The notes under the pieces are model-generated. The model saw only the letters and a program-made list of their open reading frames with translations, was not told the DNA's origin and did not search any database. From Sipunculus nudus (taxonomy: Eukaryota > Annelida > Sipuncula > Golfingiida > Sipunculidae), in assembly GCA_026874595.1 (NCBI GenBank), contig CM049311.1, positions 6,671,676 to 6,735,675 on the forward strand: a stretch of 64,000 nucleotides of DNA. The letters are read 5' to 3'. Positions 35,556-48,746 of this stretch are shown here, in pieces (the first letter of the stretch is position 1; each line of letters starts with the position of its first letter). A program made the position numbers and the translations under genes.

Positions 35556-38148
35556 ATGTTGCGTCTAACAGTCAAATTGTTGATCTTCACTTTACTGTTT
35601 GAAAGACTGTATATGATGATGTTTAATGCATGTGCAGGTATTTACTCTTTGAATAAGGTTTTTGGTCTTATTATTTCATTCTTAGGGACGAAGAAGCTTA
35701 TTTCCCAAACGAGTTGTAATAAGTAGGTGTGTTTTTATTGTCATAATACAGCTGCTGTTATAATTATAATAAATATTTTAAATTATTTCTAAGTAAACCA
35801 ATAATAACTTATCTTATTGAATTGCATGCCTGTTTCTGGCTAAAGTGTGGTTTGAAAAATGGCTTGAACATTTTAAAATCCCCCCCCCCACCCTTTTACC
35901 GGATCAGTTTAAGAAACCCATAATAAATGATATATAATATATAGTGGTTTATATGTATGAGAGAGTACATTGCAGATAAGCATGTATGTGATACGTTTCA
36001 ATTGCCACCATATACACTACTGCAATGGATCCTGTTTCATGAAGCGCCAGAAACATATATGTTCTGCATTTATGAGAAATCTGAAACTGAGGCGTCGATT
36101 GGATACTACATTGAAATGTTCAATCTCAACCTTTCATATTCAGGCTAAAGAACAACTAGCATCAGGACAAGATATTTATTGTATTTTATTTATGCAACAG
36201 TCACAGAGCGTTCATGGACGTGGAATGAGTGGAGCCCGTGGTCCAGTTATACAAATAACAAACGTTCGAGATTCCGGAACTGCGATTTCCAACATAGAGA
36301 TATGCAAATAGGATGCATATCATCCCAAACTGAAAGAGTCTTCTGTGTCAGCAATGATTACAAGTTACCTCCTGAAACCGTCAGACCCGAGGAGAACGTG
36401 TCCAACCTGGCAGAAGATCTACATGGTAGGTAGCAGTGTTTGTATAATCGATTTATTGTGGATCGATGTTACATGATGCAATGGTTTCACTTACAAAACT
36501 GTTTGTGTTATCGAAGCTAACTGCTGCACAATAAATAAACGATAAAGCATAGACCAAGTTGTTGGGGGTTGAAAACTTTGGTAGGTTTCTTAAGATGGCG
36601 AGTTTTGTTCACACGATAGCTAATTTAGCTCGTAGAAAAATCATTTAAAAATCTCGAGATAGCGTGATATAACAAGTGTTATTTCGTAAATGTGCTCCCG
36701 AGCGATGTGGAATTGTCTAAAACAGTCCAGGTGTCTAGACAACTCTAACAAACTCGTAACCAACTCCGCGAGTTTGTGGAAATCTCGTGTTGATTCTTTG
36801 TGGACTACTCGTACAATCTCTTTGTTGCTGAGCTATCCAGAGACGACGCTGTACTATAGTCCTCGTGCTAAAACGACACTTGCCCCTGATGATGACTACC
36901 ATAATTTTGACAAAAAGACATGTTCCCTCCAAAACAAAAGGCATTTCTGTCTTGGCAGGCAAAATGCGAGGAATTCACGCCATCAACGACGGTCCTGTCC
37001 TGAGGTCGTGCGGACCTTGTACTGACTCGTGCTCAGCCCGTTCTGAGCTCGGTGCAAATCCGTCAATTTGGCTGCTCTCGGTCCTACCATGTTATATACT
37101 CAAAACAAACACTCGTTAACTTGTGGATATCATTGTCTGTAAACACAATAAATTTTGTTTGGTTAGGCATACAGATATTGATTTGGGTCTGAATGCTTTA
37201 TTATCCTAATGCATATCCAACTAAACCAGGTCATACCCAACTAACAAAGGCCACTTCACAATGATAGATTAAGTCCAGATAGAGTAGCAGGTCTAAAAAA
37301 CAGGAAAAGGTAGTGAATTAGATCGTGCTTGAGTATGGTAGGTTGTGTGTTGGTCTTCAGCGCAGATGCCAGCGTTGTATGCCCCGCTAGTTTCTTTCTT
37401 TGTGTTTACATACTTTATATTCCTCTAGAGAACCCTTGTCCGGAGATGTTTTCGTACTTCTTGGGTCTTGGACACATAGCTTCTAGCCTTAGCTTTGAGG
37501 GATCATGCTACTCCTTCAACTTTGATGCCAAGAACTGGTCCGGCGCCGCCGATGTCTGTGAAGCGTCTGGTTCTAAGTTGGTCAGCATCGAATCCGAGTA
37601 TGAGACAGAGCATCTTAAAACGGTGTCCAGGCAATTTGAACAAGGTAGTGGTAGAAACAGAAAAGGAGAAAGTCGCATAAAGAGACCCCCTCGGTTTAGT
37701 CATGCTTGATTTAAGGGTTATTGTAGCCTTGCATTTTAAATCGTGTAATTTTTTATTGCCTATTTATATTAAATAATAAGAATTGTTAATATCATTATTA
37801 TCATTGTTATTTTTATAATTACTTATATTATTATTATTTTCATTATTTTTTATAATAATAATAATAATGTCATTATTTTACATTGATTTTGCATTATTAG
37901 TAAATGATAAGAAGGGATGGTGGACTTCTGGTGTGGATTCAGAGATTGAGGGTATCTGGGTTTGGAGAGCAACAAAACACCCCTTAGTGTACGTGAACTG
38001 GCGTTTTGGAGAACCAAATAATTATCAGCATCAATTGTATGGCGACGAAGACTGCTTGGCTGTTTTGGAATGGATGTGGAATGACGTAAGTTGTCATAAA
38101 ATGAAACAATTCATTTGCGAAATTGAAGCCATCTCCAAGGAGGCGTAA
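35556..38148 (+). CDS. Secreted TSP1-like plus C-type lectin domain protein, array copy 1
   Basis: Four exons, 35556-35637, 36201-36425, 37429-37644 and 37901-38148, encode 256 residues. All introns are phase 1 with GT/AG ends and join in frame. Exon 1 is a signal peptide (MLRLTVKLLIFTLLF core). Exon 2 has a tryptophan ladder WTWNEWSPW and RSRFRNC, resembling a thrombospondin type 1 repeat without its usual first cysteines; WxxWxxW is a C-mannosylation motif. Exons 3 and 4 make a long-form CTLD with six cysteines (NPC, GSC, DVC, EDC, VSC, FIC), WTSGVD, EPN in the long loop and WND. By family rules EPN plus WND predicts calcium-dependent mannose-type binding. An AATAAA lies at 38176-38181, just after the stop. 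Probably an innate-immunity or mucosal lectin; that role is inference. Confidence 0.85.
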
Positions 38149-38175
38149 ACTGTTGAGATAACAGTGGTAACCGTT

Positions 38176-38181
38176 AATAAA
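38176..38181 (+). promoter_or_regulatory. Poly(A) signal of lectin copy 1
   Basis: AATAAA 28 bases after the TAA stop; conserved at 45321-45326 in copy 2 and at 54154-54159 in copy 3. Confidence 0.55.
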
Positions 38182-38949
38182 AACAATAACACTATAACGG
38201 ATACGACCAGTAACGTTAAAATAATACATGCAATCTTGAGATGTCATGGACAATCGGAGAAAGGTCTTACAGGTCAGTGGTGATCCCAAGTGATCCAGTT
38301 GGAAAACCGGTCGTAAGGAGATCATAGATCCTGCATAAAATTTTCCCTACGCTTGGTCGTAAGGATATGGGTAGTTTTTGGTGATCACAGATAATTTGAA
38401 ACCAGTGGAGACTGATAACAGCGCGAGAGTCTTGCAGTGGTCTGACACAGCTGCAACTAAAACTATCCTGCATGACCAGCGATCTACCATAAAAGTGGTC
38501 TTTTTACAGGCGTAATCGCACGGCCACGTATTACTAGTCGCGCATAGGTATGGACAGTTTCACTTATAGATGCTGATAGCCGCTGATGTCCTGTGTGCGC
38601 TGTAATATTAAACTAAATGTGATATTTTTTGCAAAAAGAAGTTAGTCACTATGAATATCTGTATAACGAACTTGAGTGGCGGCGGTCAGGCCCAAGTTTC
38701 CCCAGTCTTTTGATCTTTGTTAAACCTAGCCGACAATGACAGGCTCATTAATGCATGACAAGGCAGGTTTTCACACCCTGGCCATAGTCGAGTGGTTATG
38801 TCACCGCTGTTCACCCCCTGTCACCCCCTGTTGAGCGCACCCGTGTTCACTTCTCAACAGTCTCCCAGATTTTCTGAGCGCAGCAGACAAGTAGTTGATT
38901 GATTGATCCTTGCTACGTCCAGGTACTGGAGGCAGACATCAGGAGTCTT

Positions 38950-39538
38950 TATATGGAAACGCCACGGGGAGCGAAGCAGTAAGCCGCCGTCGATTCAGCT
39001 AAACAAACCGAAGCCGAGTTGGACGATGCAAGTATTCTGTCGATGATCGGAGCAAAAGCGGACCAGGAGGAGGATGGTGACATAGACAGAGACGTGAATG
39101 ATTCGCTGGTTGAACCTTTAAAGAGGGCTGATGCCAGAGATTGTCTGAAGGCCGCGATCAGGTTCTTCGAAAAGTAACCAGACCCCGCGGATAGGGCTAA
39201 CATACTAGAGAATCTTTGGCATGCCGCCACAGTGCTGGGTTCACCATACGGATGTTACTAGGCTAGCATCACGGATTTGTTTCTCTAGAGAATTTGTCAA
39301 CAGATCATGTACATTAAAGTTGTAAATTTTGCTTTGTATATATGTTCATTAAGTAATAATCATTTTTATTTAATTTTAACTTTTTTGGAAGAATGTTCAC
39401 ATGTCTGTGTGTGTACTTTTATCAATTTTCTGCCATGCAACATAAACGGCATACTCCGGAATTTCATTACAACGGAAATTCGATTTACGGAAATTATTCC
39501 CATGGAACAAAAATGTTCGCTATAACGAGACTCCACTG
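38950..39538 (+). mobile_element. Tigger/pogo-like DNA transposon relic, copy 1
   Basis: A decayed frame from about 38953 shows an acidic stretch (KADQEEDGDIDRD) and LKRADARDCLKAAIRFFEK, resembling the C-terminal tail of Tigger/CENP-B-type transposases, with internal stops. The element ends with GCTATAACGAGACTCCACTG then TA (39519-39540). Read in reverse this is CAGTGGAGTCTCGTTATAGC, typical of a Tigger terminal inverted repeat at a TA target. No 5' terminus was seen, so it is 5'-truncated. Confidence 0.6.
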
Positions 39539-40082
39539 TATAGTCATGAAAACACGACTCGGATGGTATTCAAAGCACTTGACTTTTCATTAGTGACATT
39601 ATGTGGCATCCTTTGGATTACAGGCTGATCTGCTGCAGAGATGTTCAAGGATTCACCTTGATCTAGCATCTAAATCTCACTTTGGTTAGAAGCCATTTCC
39701 TATATGTATATCCAGAAACACTGATATCAATCAGATAAGTTTTTACAGATGTGTGGTGTATGACTGTATCCAGCCAAAGCTGGTTCAGCAATTACCAGTT
39801 GTAAATTGCTATACAGTGAATACACCAACTAAATTTTCTGTATCCAGCCAAAGCTAGACCAGCAATTTCCAGTGTTCAAATTGCTATACAGATATGTATG
39901 GCTTATCCAATCTTGCTGAAACAATCCAAAAATAAGTAGTCCGCTAATAACGCAGTAACCATAAAAAGAGATAACCCAAGTAAGTCTGTCCCAGTGGACA
40001 AGCAAGCGCACTCTGACCTGTGACTAGCAGCTGCGTGCTATCTCACGTAACCACTTCGTATTTATTACAGCTCGGTAGAATC

Positions 40083-40475
40083 TCAAACAAACTTCCACTC
40101 ACCAAGGTAAGTGTCGTTTAATTTTACAATTCTGTCAGCCTGTATCGGGTGACCCTGTGGAGCAGGCCCTTTGCCTTTGTTGGGAGTGATGTTAATGTGG
40201 CAACGCCCCTCGGAGGCTGTCACCGTGTGCTGTTGAGGTGCATCACCCTGCTGGGAATCGTCCCGCTTGTGGCTGGTTGCGTTAGTTTTGCTTGAACTTT
40301 TTGTTTCCTTTGCCGAGTTTTTCTTCTTACTCTTACTAGTACTGCTGTCACCGTTTGACGGTGTGCCACGATAATCATTGACATTGTCCATACTATCAAT
40401 GATCGCAGTCACTAAGTCAGCACCAGGCTGATTACAGGGCTGCCTCTCAGCCATTGCTGTGCACAGTACAGTCAC
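40083..40475 (-). pseudogene. N-terminal gag-like segment of family B (duplicon 2)
   Basis: Duplicate of 32944-33336 with identical translation. The primer-binding-site match is at 40815-40826 and the 30-base LTR remnant at 40830-40859. Confidence 0.55.
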
Positions 40476-42693
40476 TACAGGCGTATCGGGCCCCAGTCGG
40501 TGCTGTCTAAACAGCCCTGACGGCGTTCTGGCACGTCTTTTTTCCGCAAAATTTAACCTTACAGTCCCGATATGTTGCTTATCGTGCTACAGGTGAAAAT
40601 AAAAGATTTGACACTGTTGCAGTGACCAAATCAAGCGGAATAGAAGAAAGTTGAAAAACACGTCTGATGCTTCTGGAAGCAAGCTGCGCATTGATTTCTG
40701 AGAAGCTTATGCATCTTACATGATCTCATATGCAAATGAGGGTGGTAGAATTATCCCAGGAGTCGCACCTTTGGTGAGCTTATTCCCTGGGCCACAATGT
40801 TAACCGTCACGTTAGACGAGCCCCCATTTTGTTACAAAGAAAAATTGTTGAGGGGAAAAGCCCCAGTGGTATTATTCAGCTGACAGAGGTCCTTTAGAAT
40901 TGCCAATTTGTTGTCATGCTCACTGATTAAAGCCGCCAATATCATAATCATTACACTAAAATCACCCAAATTTTTTTCCCAAAGTCTTTGATGCCGTGGT
41001 GTTCCTGACATTTTTTTATCAACACCACATTTTTTTATCGCGTGTGTTTTGCTTTGCATATGCAGATATGTAAAACAGATGCGGCACTCCGAGCCATGCA
41101 TACGACATAAACAGAAAAGAGTAGATAAAAAGAAAACATCATTTAAATTCATGCACTCCAACCAATTAATAAATTGTATTAAGCGAAATGTAGATTAGAT
41201 GATATACGAAGAGAGTGACTTTGCTTTGGGGAATATAATCGATTATATGGCATGCAGGATTTATTTTCAAACTGTGCATTATGTATTAGTTGTTTCGGTT
41301 TAATAGATGTATCAATAAACTGAAACCTGTCAAAAGGTTAAATTGATTGTATAAACACCATTCTGTTATCTCAAACAGACATTGGAATCAGATGACTGTT
41401 GTTTTATGGATATTAAATTCCTCCAAGGTTCAAATTTCCCAATTTTAGAAAAGCAAGTAAAGATATGTCATGGTCCTTTTTTTGTGAAAATGCAGATATA
41501 AGGGTCATTGGAAAAGGTCTACATAAACTAGGATCATGACTTCACTATGAAAATTGCTTCGACCTTGAATATTTACATTTTTGGTGAAAATCACAGAGTC
41601 GCATCCTAGAAAGGATGTAGGTATTGCTCCAAAATTAAGCTGACCGAAGTTCTTGGATAGTTTTGTTTTGTACGCGGCTCTTTTGGCACCTCGTATTAAC
41701 CTGTTCTTGGTTTCGCGCCTTTTAACACCCTGCATCATTGCCGCGTGAAATACTGTGAGAATTTTAAGAAAAACAATCAAAAATTATTTATATTATGTAT
41801 ATGCATAGATACGGGTTGAAGGATGAAGTCTATTTAAATTAGGGTCATGACCTTTACCATAAGAGTGGCCTTGACAATTTCAACGTTTGGTATTGTTTTT
41901 CATAGGGTTTTCATCTACATATGCCAGATATGTAAAACAGAAATGTTATTCTCAGTCATGCTTACCAATATAAACAAACAAGAGTAGAAAAGGGAAAAAA
42001 ATCATTAAATGATATATAAAATGAATTAAGGGAGATGTAGGGTATATGATACATGAAGAGATAGCTTGCTTTAGGGAATATAATCGATTATAAGCAAGCG
42101 AGATTTACATTCATACACAAATATGTGAAGGTATGTGTGTGTATAAATATGTAAGTATTTAAAAATGCATATATATATATGTGTGTGTGTGTGTGAGACG
42201 TGAGTCTGAAATAGAGCATTATCATCATACTGTCAAATTGTTTCTGGTAAATAGATGTATCAATAATGTGAAACCTGTCAAAAGGTGGAACAATTTTGAT
42301 TGGTTAAATATCATTCTGTTATCACAAAAAGACATTAAAGTGGAATCAGATGCCTGTCATTTTCATGCCTGTTTATCAAATTACACAGTTATCCAAACTG
42401 TACAGGACAAGTGAAATGTCATTCATATTGATTTTTCATGCAGTATACAGAGATATCTGTTTCTAACAAGCTGACACATCTATTCAAACTCAAAGTAAAC
42501 GAAATTGCAGGCCAGTCCTTTGATCTAAACTGAACAGACCCTGATTTATTATAGGATCCTAAATAGTGCATAGACCCTTTGATTGAATTTTAATTTAATT
42601 CCTATGAGTTTATCTTATTTCATTCAATGTGTCAGGTAGTTGCCTTTGATAGGTTGCACCGACCAAAAGCGCCCGTAGGGTTCGTCTGCAGAT

Positions 42694-45293
42694 ATGTTGC
42701 GTCTAACAGTCAAATTGTTGATCTTCACTTTACTGTTTGAAAGACTGTATATGATGATGTTTAATGCATGTGCAGGTATTTACTCTTTGAATAAGGTTTT
42801 TGGTCTTATTATTTCATTCTTAGGGACGAAGAAGCTTATTTCCCAAACGAGTTGTAATAAGTAGGTGTGTTTTTATTGTCATAATACAGCTGCTGTTATA
42901 ATTATAATAAATATTTTAAATTATTTCTAAGTAAACCAATAATAACTTATCTTATTGAATTGCATGCCTGTTTCTGGCTAAAGTGTGGTTTGAAAAATGG
43001 CTTGAACATTTTAAAATCCCCCCCCCCACCCTTTTACCGGATCAGTTTAAGAAACCCATAATAAATGATATATAATATGCAATATATAGTGGTTTATATG
43101 TATGAGAGAGTACATTGCAGATAAGCATGTATGTGATACGTTTCAATTGCCACCATATACACTACTGCAATGGATCCTGTTTCATGAAGCGCCAGAAACA
43201 TATATGTTCTGCATTTATGAGAAATCTGAAACTGAGGCGTCGATTGGATACTACATTGAAATGTTCAATCTCAACCTTTCATATTCAGGCTAAAGAACAA
43301 CTAGCATCAGGACAAGATATTTATTGTATTTTATTTATGCAACAGTCACAGAGCGTTCATGGACGTGGAATGAGTGGAGCCCGTGGTCCAGTTATACAAA
43401 TAACAAACGTTCGAGATTCCGGAACTGCGATTTCCAACATAGAGATATGCAAATAGGATGCATATCATCCCAAACTGAAAGAGTCTTCTGTGTCAGCAAT
43501 GATTACAAGTTACCTCCTGAAACCGTCAGACCCGAGGAGAACGTGTCCAACCTGGCAGAAGATCTACATGGTAGGTAGCAGTGTTTGTATAATCGATTTA
43601 TTGTGGATCGATGTTACATGATGCAATGGTTTCACTTACAAAACTGTTTGTGTTATCGAAGCTAACTGCTGCACAATAAATAAACGATAAAGCATAGACC
43701 AAGTTGTTGGGGGTTGAAAACTTTGGTAGGTTTCTTAAGATGGCGAGTTTTGTTCACACGATAGCTAATTTAGCTCGTAGAAAAATCATTTAAAAATCTC
43801 GAGATAGCGTGATATAACAAGTGTTATTTCGTAAATGTGCTCCCGAGCGATGTGGAATTGTCTAAAACAGTCCAGGTGTCTAGACAACTCTAACAAACTC
43901 GTAACCAACTCCGCGAGTTTGTGGAAATCTCGTGTTGATTCTTTGTGGACTACTCGTACAATCTCTTTGTTGCTGAGCTATCCAGAGACGACGCTGTACT
44001 ATAGTCCTCGTGCTAAAACGACACTTGCCCCTGATGATGACTACCATAATTTTGACAAAAAGACATGTTCCCTCCAAAACAAAAGGCATTTCTGTCTTGG
44101 CAGGCAAAATGCGAGGAATTCACGCCATCAACGACGGTCCTGTCCTGAGGTCGTGCGGACCTTGTACTGACTCGTGCTCAGCCCGTTCTGAGCTCGGTGC
44201 AAATCCGTCAATTTGGCTGCTCTCGGTCCTACCATGTTATATACTCAAAACAAACACTCGTTAACTTGTGGATATCATTGTCTGTAAACACAATAAATTT
44301 TGTTTGGTTAGGCATACAGATATTGATTTGGGTCTGAATGCTTTATTATCCTAATGCATATCCAACTAAACCAGGTCATACCCAACTAACAAAGGCCACT
44401 TCACAATGATAGATTAAGTCCAGATAGAGTAGCAGGTCTAAAAAACAGGAAAAGGTAGTGAATTAGATCGTGCTTGAGTATGGTAGGTTGTGTGTTGGTC
44501 TTCAGCGCAGATGCCAGCGTTGTATGCCCCGCTAGTTTCTTTCTTTGTGTTTACATACTTTATATTCCTCTAGAGAACCCTTGTCCGGAGATGTTTTCGT
44601 ACTTCTTGGGTCTTGGACACATAGCTTCTAGCCTTAGCTTTGAGGGATCATGCTACTCCTTCAACTTTGATGCCAAGAACTGGTCCGGCGCCGCCGATGT
44701 CTGTGAAGCGTCTGGTTCTAAGTTGGTCAGCATCGAATCCGAGTATGAGACAGAGCATCTTAAAACGGTGTCCAGGCAATTTGAACAAGGTAGTGGTAGA
44801 AACAGAAAAGGAGAAAGTCGCATAAAGAGACCCCCTCGGTTTAGTCATGCTTGATTTAAGGGTTATTGTAGCCTTGCATTTTAAATCGTGTAATTTTTTA
44901 TTGCCTATTTATATTAAATAATAAGAATTGTTAATATCATTATTATCATTGTTATTTTTATAATTACTTATATTATTATTATTTTCATTATTTTTTATAA
45001 TAATAATAATAATGTCATTATTTTACATTGATTTTGCATTATTAGTAAATGATAAGAAGGGATGGTGGACTTCTGGTGTGGATTCAGAGATTGAGGGTAT
45101 CTGGGTTTGGAGAGCAACAAAACACCCCTTAGTGTACGTGAACTGGCGTTTTGGAGAACCAAATAATTATCAGCATCAATTGTATGGCGACGAAGACTGC
45201 TTGGCTGTTTTGGAATGGATGTGGAATGACGTAAGTTGTCATAAAATGAAACAATTCATTTGCGAAATTGAAGCCATCTCCAAGGAGGCGTAA
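42694..45293 (+). CDS. Secreted TSP1-like plus C-type lectin domain protein, array copy 2
   Basis: Exons 42694-42775, 43346-43570, 44574-44789 and 45046-45293, 256 residues. The exon structure, phase-1 joins, signal peptide, Trp ladder, six CTLD cysteines, EPN and WND are the same as in copy 1, and no coding difference from copy 1 was noticed. The first intron keeps a 7-base segment (GCAATAT near 43078) that copy 1 lacks and copy 3 has. As in copy 1, exon 4 contains GACGTAAGT (GT at 45231), a strong donor-like sequence inside coding DNA. Near-identity to copy 1 means either very recent duplication or assembly duplication. Confidence 0.85.
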
Positions 45294-46094
45294 ACTGTTG
45301 AGATAACAGTGGTAACCGTTAATAAAAACAATAACACTATAACGGATACGACCAGTAACGTTAAAATAATACATGCAATCTTGAGATGTCATGGACAATC
45401 GGAGAAAGGTCTTACAGGTCAGTGGTGATCCCAAGTGATCCAGTTGGAAAACCGGTCGTAAGGAGACCATAGATCCTGCATAAAATTTTCCCTACGCTTG
45501 GTCGTAAGGATATGGGTAGTTTTTGGTGATCACAGATAATTTGAAACCAGTGGAGACTGATAACAGCGCGAGAGTCTTGCAGTGGTCTGACACAGCTGCA
45601 ACTAAAACTATCCTGCATGACCAGCGATCTACCATAAAAGTGGTCTTTTTACAGGCGTAATCGCACGGCTACGTATTACTAGTCGCGCATAGGTATGGAC
45701 AGTTTCACTTATAGATGCTGATAGCCGCTGATGTCCTGTGTGCGCTGTAATATTAAACTAAATGTGATATTTTTTGCAAAAAGAAGTTAGTCACTATGAA
45801 TATCTGTATAACGAACTTGAGTGGCGGCGGTCAGGCCCAAGTTTCCCCAGTCTTTTGATCTTTGTTAAACCTAGCCGACAATGACAGGCTCATTAATGCA
45901 TGACAAGGCAGGTTTTCACACCCTGGCCATAGTCGAGTGGTTATGTCACCGCTGTTCACCCCCTGTCACCCCCTGTTGAGCGCACCCGTGTTCACTTCTC
46001 AACAGTCTCCCAGATTTTCTGAGCGCAGCAGACAAGTAGTTGATTGATTGATCCTTGCTACGTCCAGGTACTGGAGGCAGACATCAGGAGTCTT

Positions 46095-46683
46095 TATATG
46101 GAAACGCCACGGGGAGCGAAGCAGTAAGCCGCCGTCGATTCAGCTAAACAAACCGAAGCCGAGTTGGACGATGCAAGTATTCTGTCGATGATCGGAGCAA
46201 AAGCGGACCAGGAGGAGGATGGTGACATAGACAGAGACGTGAATGATTCGCTGGTTGAACCTTTAAAGAGGGCTGATGCCAGAGATTGTCTGAAGGCCGC
46301 GATCAGGTTCTTCGAAAAGTAACCAGACCCCGCGGATAGGGCTAACATACTAGAGAATCTTTGGCATGCCGCCACAGTGCTGGGTTCACCATACGGATGT
46401 TACTAGGCTAGCATCACGGATTTGTTTCTCTAGAGAATTTGTCAACAGATCATGTACATTAAAGTTGTAAATTTTGCTTTGTATATATGTTCATTAAGTA
46501 ATAATCATTTTTATTTAATTTTAACTTTTTTGGATGAATGTTCACATGTCTGTGTGTGTACTTTTATCAATTTTCTGCCATGCAACATAAACGGCATACT
46601 CCGGAATTTCATTACAACGGAAATTCGATTTACGGAAATTATTCCCATGGAACAAAAATGTTCGCTATAACGAGACTCCACTG
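46095..46683 (+). mobile_element. Tigger/pogo-like DNA transposon relic, copy 2
   Basis: Duplicate of 38950-39538, with the same internal stops and the same 3' terminal CTCCACTG-TA end. Confidence 0.6.
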
Positions 46684-47441
46684 TATAGTCATGAAAACAC
46701 GACTCGGATGGTATTCAAACTGGGCAGATATGGATTTATTTGAAACGTAAAAACAGTCATGCCAAAAATAAGATTGCAATGGCGGCCCATATAGTGCAAA
46801 GATATTGCTGTGAACCGTTTAAGTATAAACATAAGGTCTGGACTTAGGAATTGTTAAAAAAATGTAAACGAACAATCAATAATTATAAATCCATTGTCGT
46901 TGGACAAACATGCATGGACTTTTATTTGATCAATATGCTGAATAACATAACGGGATCCTTTTCCACATGATGGACTGCTTGAAAAAGTGTAACAAATGTA
47001 ACGGACTGATTTCTTCCTTAAAAAAATACTCATAAGAGTTGGGTACGAGTGAAATTGCCTTCCAGTTGAAAGTTAAACACATTACACATATAAATATATT
47101 TGAATTTCTTTAAAAATTAAATAACCAAATTTGTAAGTCAGAAATTTATTACTCCTCCGTATATATGCTGAGATTACTTCTATCTGGAAAAGAAAGTCAC
47201 CTGATAGCATTTTTTAAGAGTTTGAGTATTTTATAAATATCTAATAGTATAAATAACAATTTCGGTTTGTATTTTAGTTACATTGCCAGTAACGAGCGCT
47301 TGTATATAAAATATCTGGTCCAGTTTAAAATTGAGCCAGCCTCGATTTAAATTTTGATCTGGACCTGTCGACAGGCCGAAATCAAAATTTTTATCTGGAC
47401 TGGCCCAGATCAAAATTTAATATGGTTTAAACTCAACCAGA

Positions 47442-47446
<5 letters not shown>

Positions 47447-47479
<33 letters not shown>
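47447..47479. repeat. (TA)n microsatellite
   Basis: TA run in duplicon 2. The equivalent tract in copy 3 (56296-56371) is longer and compound. Confidence 0.9.
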
Positions 47480-47481
<2 letters not shown>

Positions 47482-48746
47482 CAAACGTATTCCGAACCTC
47501 ATTATATTATCATATAACACAATTGTTTTTGAAAAAAATATACATAAAATATGTAGATTTTACATAAACTGAACCCAATACCTCGAGGAAAAACATTTTA
47601 TTCTATTTATTTTTCCAAATCAGTTTGTGAGATTTGTTAAAAAACTATTGGCACATCTATGAGCACTGTCATCTCGGCAGTGACGTCTCCCACAAGTAAC
47701 TCCGCTGTGATTAAAAAATCTAGATCTCTTAAAAAGTATTTCGGATACTGTCATCTCCACATTTTCTGGGAAAAATAAAAACATATTTTGATAGACTTTA
47801 GTCATTTCTAAACTTTGCCTGGGATGTCAAACTTTGCACCAGTTAATCACATCAGGGCCCAGTCGTTGTTCTTAATGAAAAACTCCATACACATACCACC
47901 ATCGTGTACTTTTAGATTTACCAAGCTCAAAGATTGAAATAGGTCAGCAAGCGAAGATTAATTAGTACAAACATATTAAATTTTGTTGGTATAAAGGCAA
48001 AATTAATGCCATTTAGGCATATATTTGGCATAAATTATATCAATTTCTAACAATGTTTCTAATAATTTCATTTTATTTTCCCTTGATAGCTATTTAACAC
48101 CAGTTAAAAGGGAACACAATCATAATTATCATGAATGTAAGGAAAACAACGACAGATCACTGTTTTCCTTCCATAACTATGACATCGTGACATTTCGTAA
48201 AATAAAAAACAGTGAATATAAAACAATTGATGCCGTTTTTATCATTATTCTTCATATGACAGGAGGCTTGGAACTAAAATTGATTGAAAAAACAAAACAA
48301 GGTACTTAAAGGTAACTGAATCGATTACATTGTACAGGAAAAATAAAGAAAAACAAATTAAATTAGGAAAAAAAAAATAAATGCAAACAACACATCTGTT
48401 TAACCGACTTTTTTCCTACTCATGCACTGGCAATTTGATCAGAGATAACCGCGACAGCAGAAGGTCAGGAAGGGGGAGAGTGCGCTTGTGATGTATCGTC
48501 TCCGTGTATCAGTTTTTGTTTTCATTTGATTCATTAAAACATCAGAAATGACAAGGCATAAGGCAACGAAGGTAAATTTTAATTAATATACCATCAAGTT
48601 GCTTAAAACTACCGCCACCTAAAGGCGACCAATGACACTGATGGTTCGGGTGCGCTGTACTGACAAACTGAAATCAGTATGTTATAAAAAAATTGTAAAT
48701 GTGAGAAGTCTTGATCTATTTTTAACGATTTAAAATTTTAGGAATT

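Larger units (their letters stand above)
32437..39574 (+). repeat. Segmental duplication, copy 1 (7.14 kb)
   Basis: Matches 39576-46719 almost base for base, with about ten differences noticed: a C/T change near 33627, one T fewer near 34341, a G/A change near 35245, a 7-base difference near 35940 and a few single changes at 38.3-39.4 kb. The junction at 39574/39576 has one extra G and no microhomology. It contains retroelement family A and B remains, a lectin gene and a Tigger-like relic. The non-coding part 33721-35555 has small frames with no recognised domain, plus a (GT)n tract at 35041. Confidence 0.95.

Noticed and set aside
35957-36311. Frames just upstream of and across lectin exon 2
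   Set aside because: Out of frame with the phase-consistent exon model and without domains; shadows of intron and exon 2.
36690-37119. Long open frames on both strands between lectin exons 2 and 3
   Set aside because: They lie in the intron, overlap each other on both strands, and show no domain; probably a non-coding repeat.
38780-38830. ATAGTCGAGTGGTTATGTC as a SINE A box in each duplicon
   Set aside because: A-box-like, but the following sequence is a short CCCCTG repeat with no B box; too little to call.
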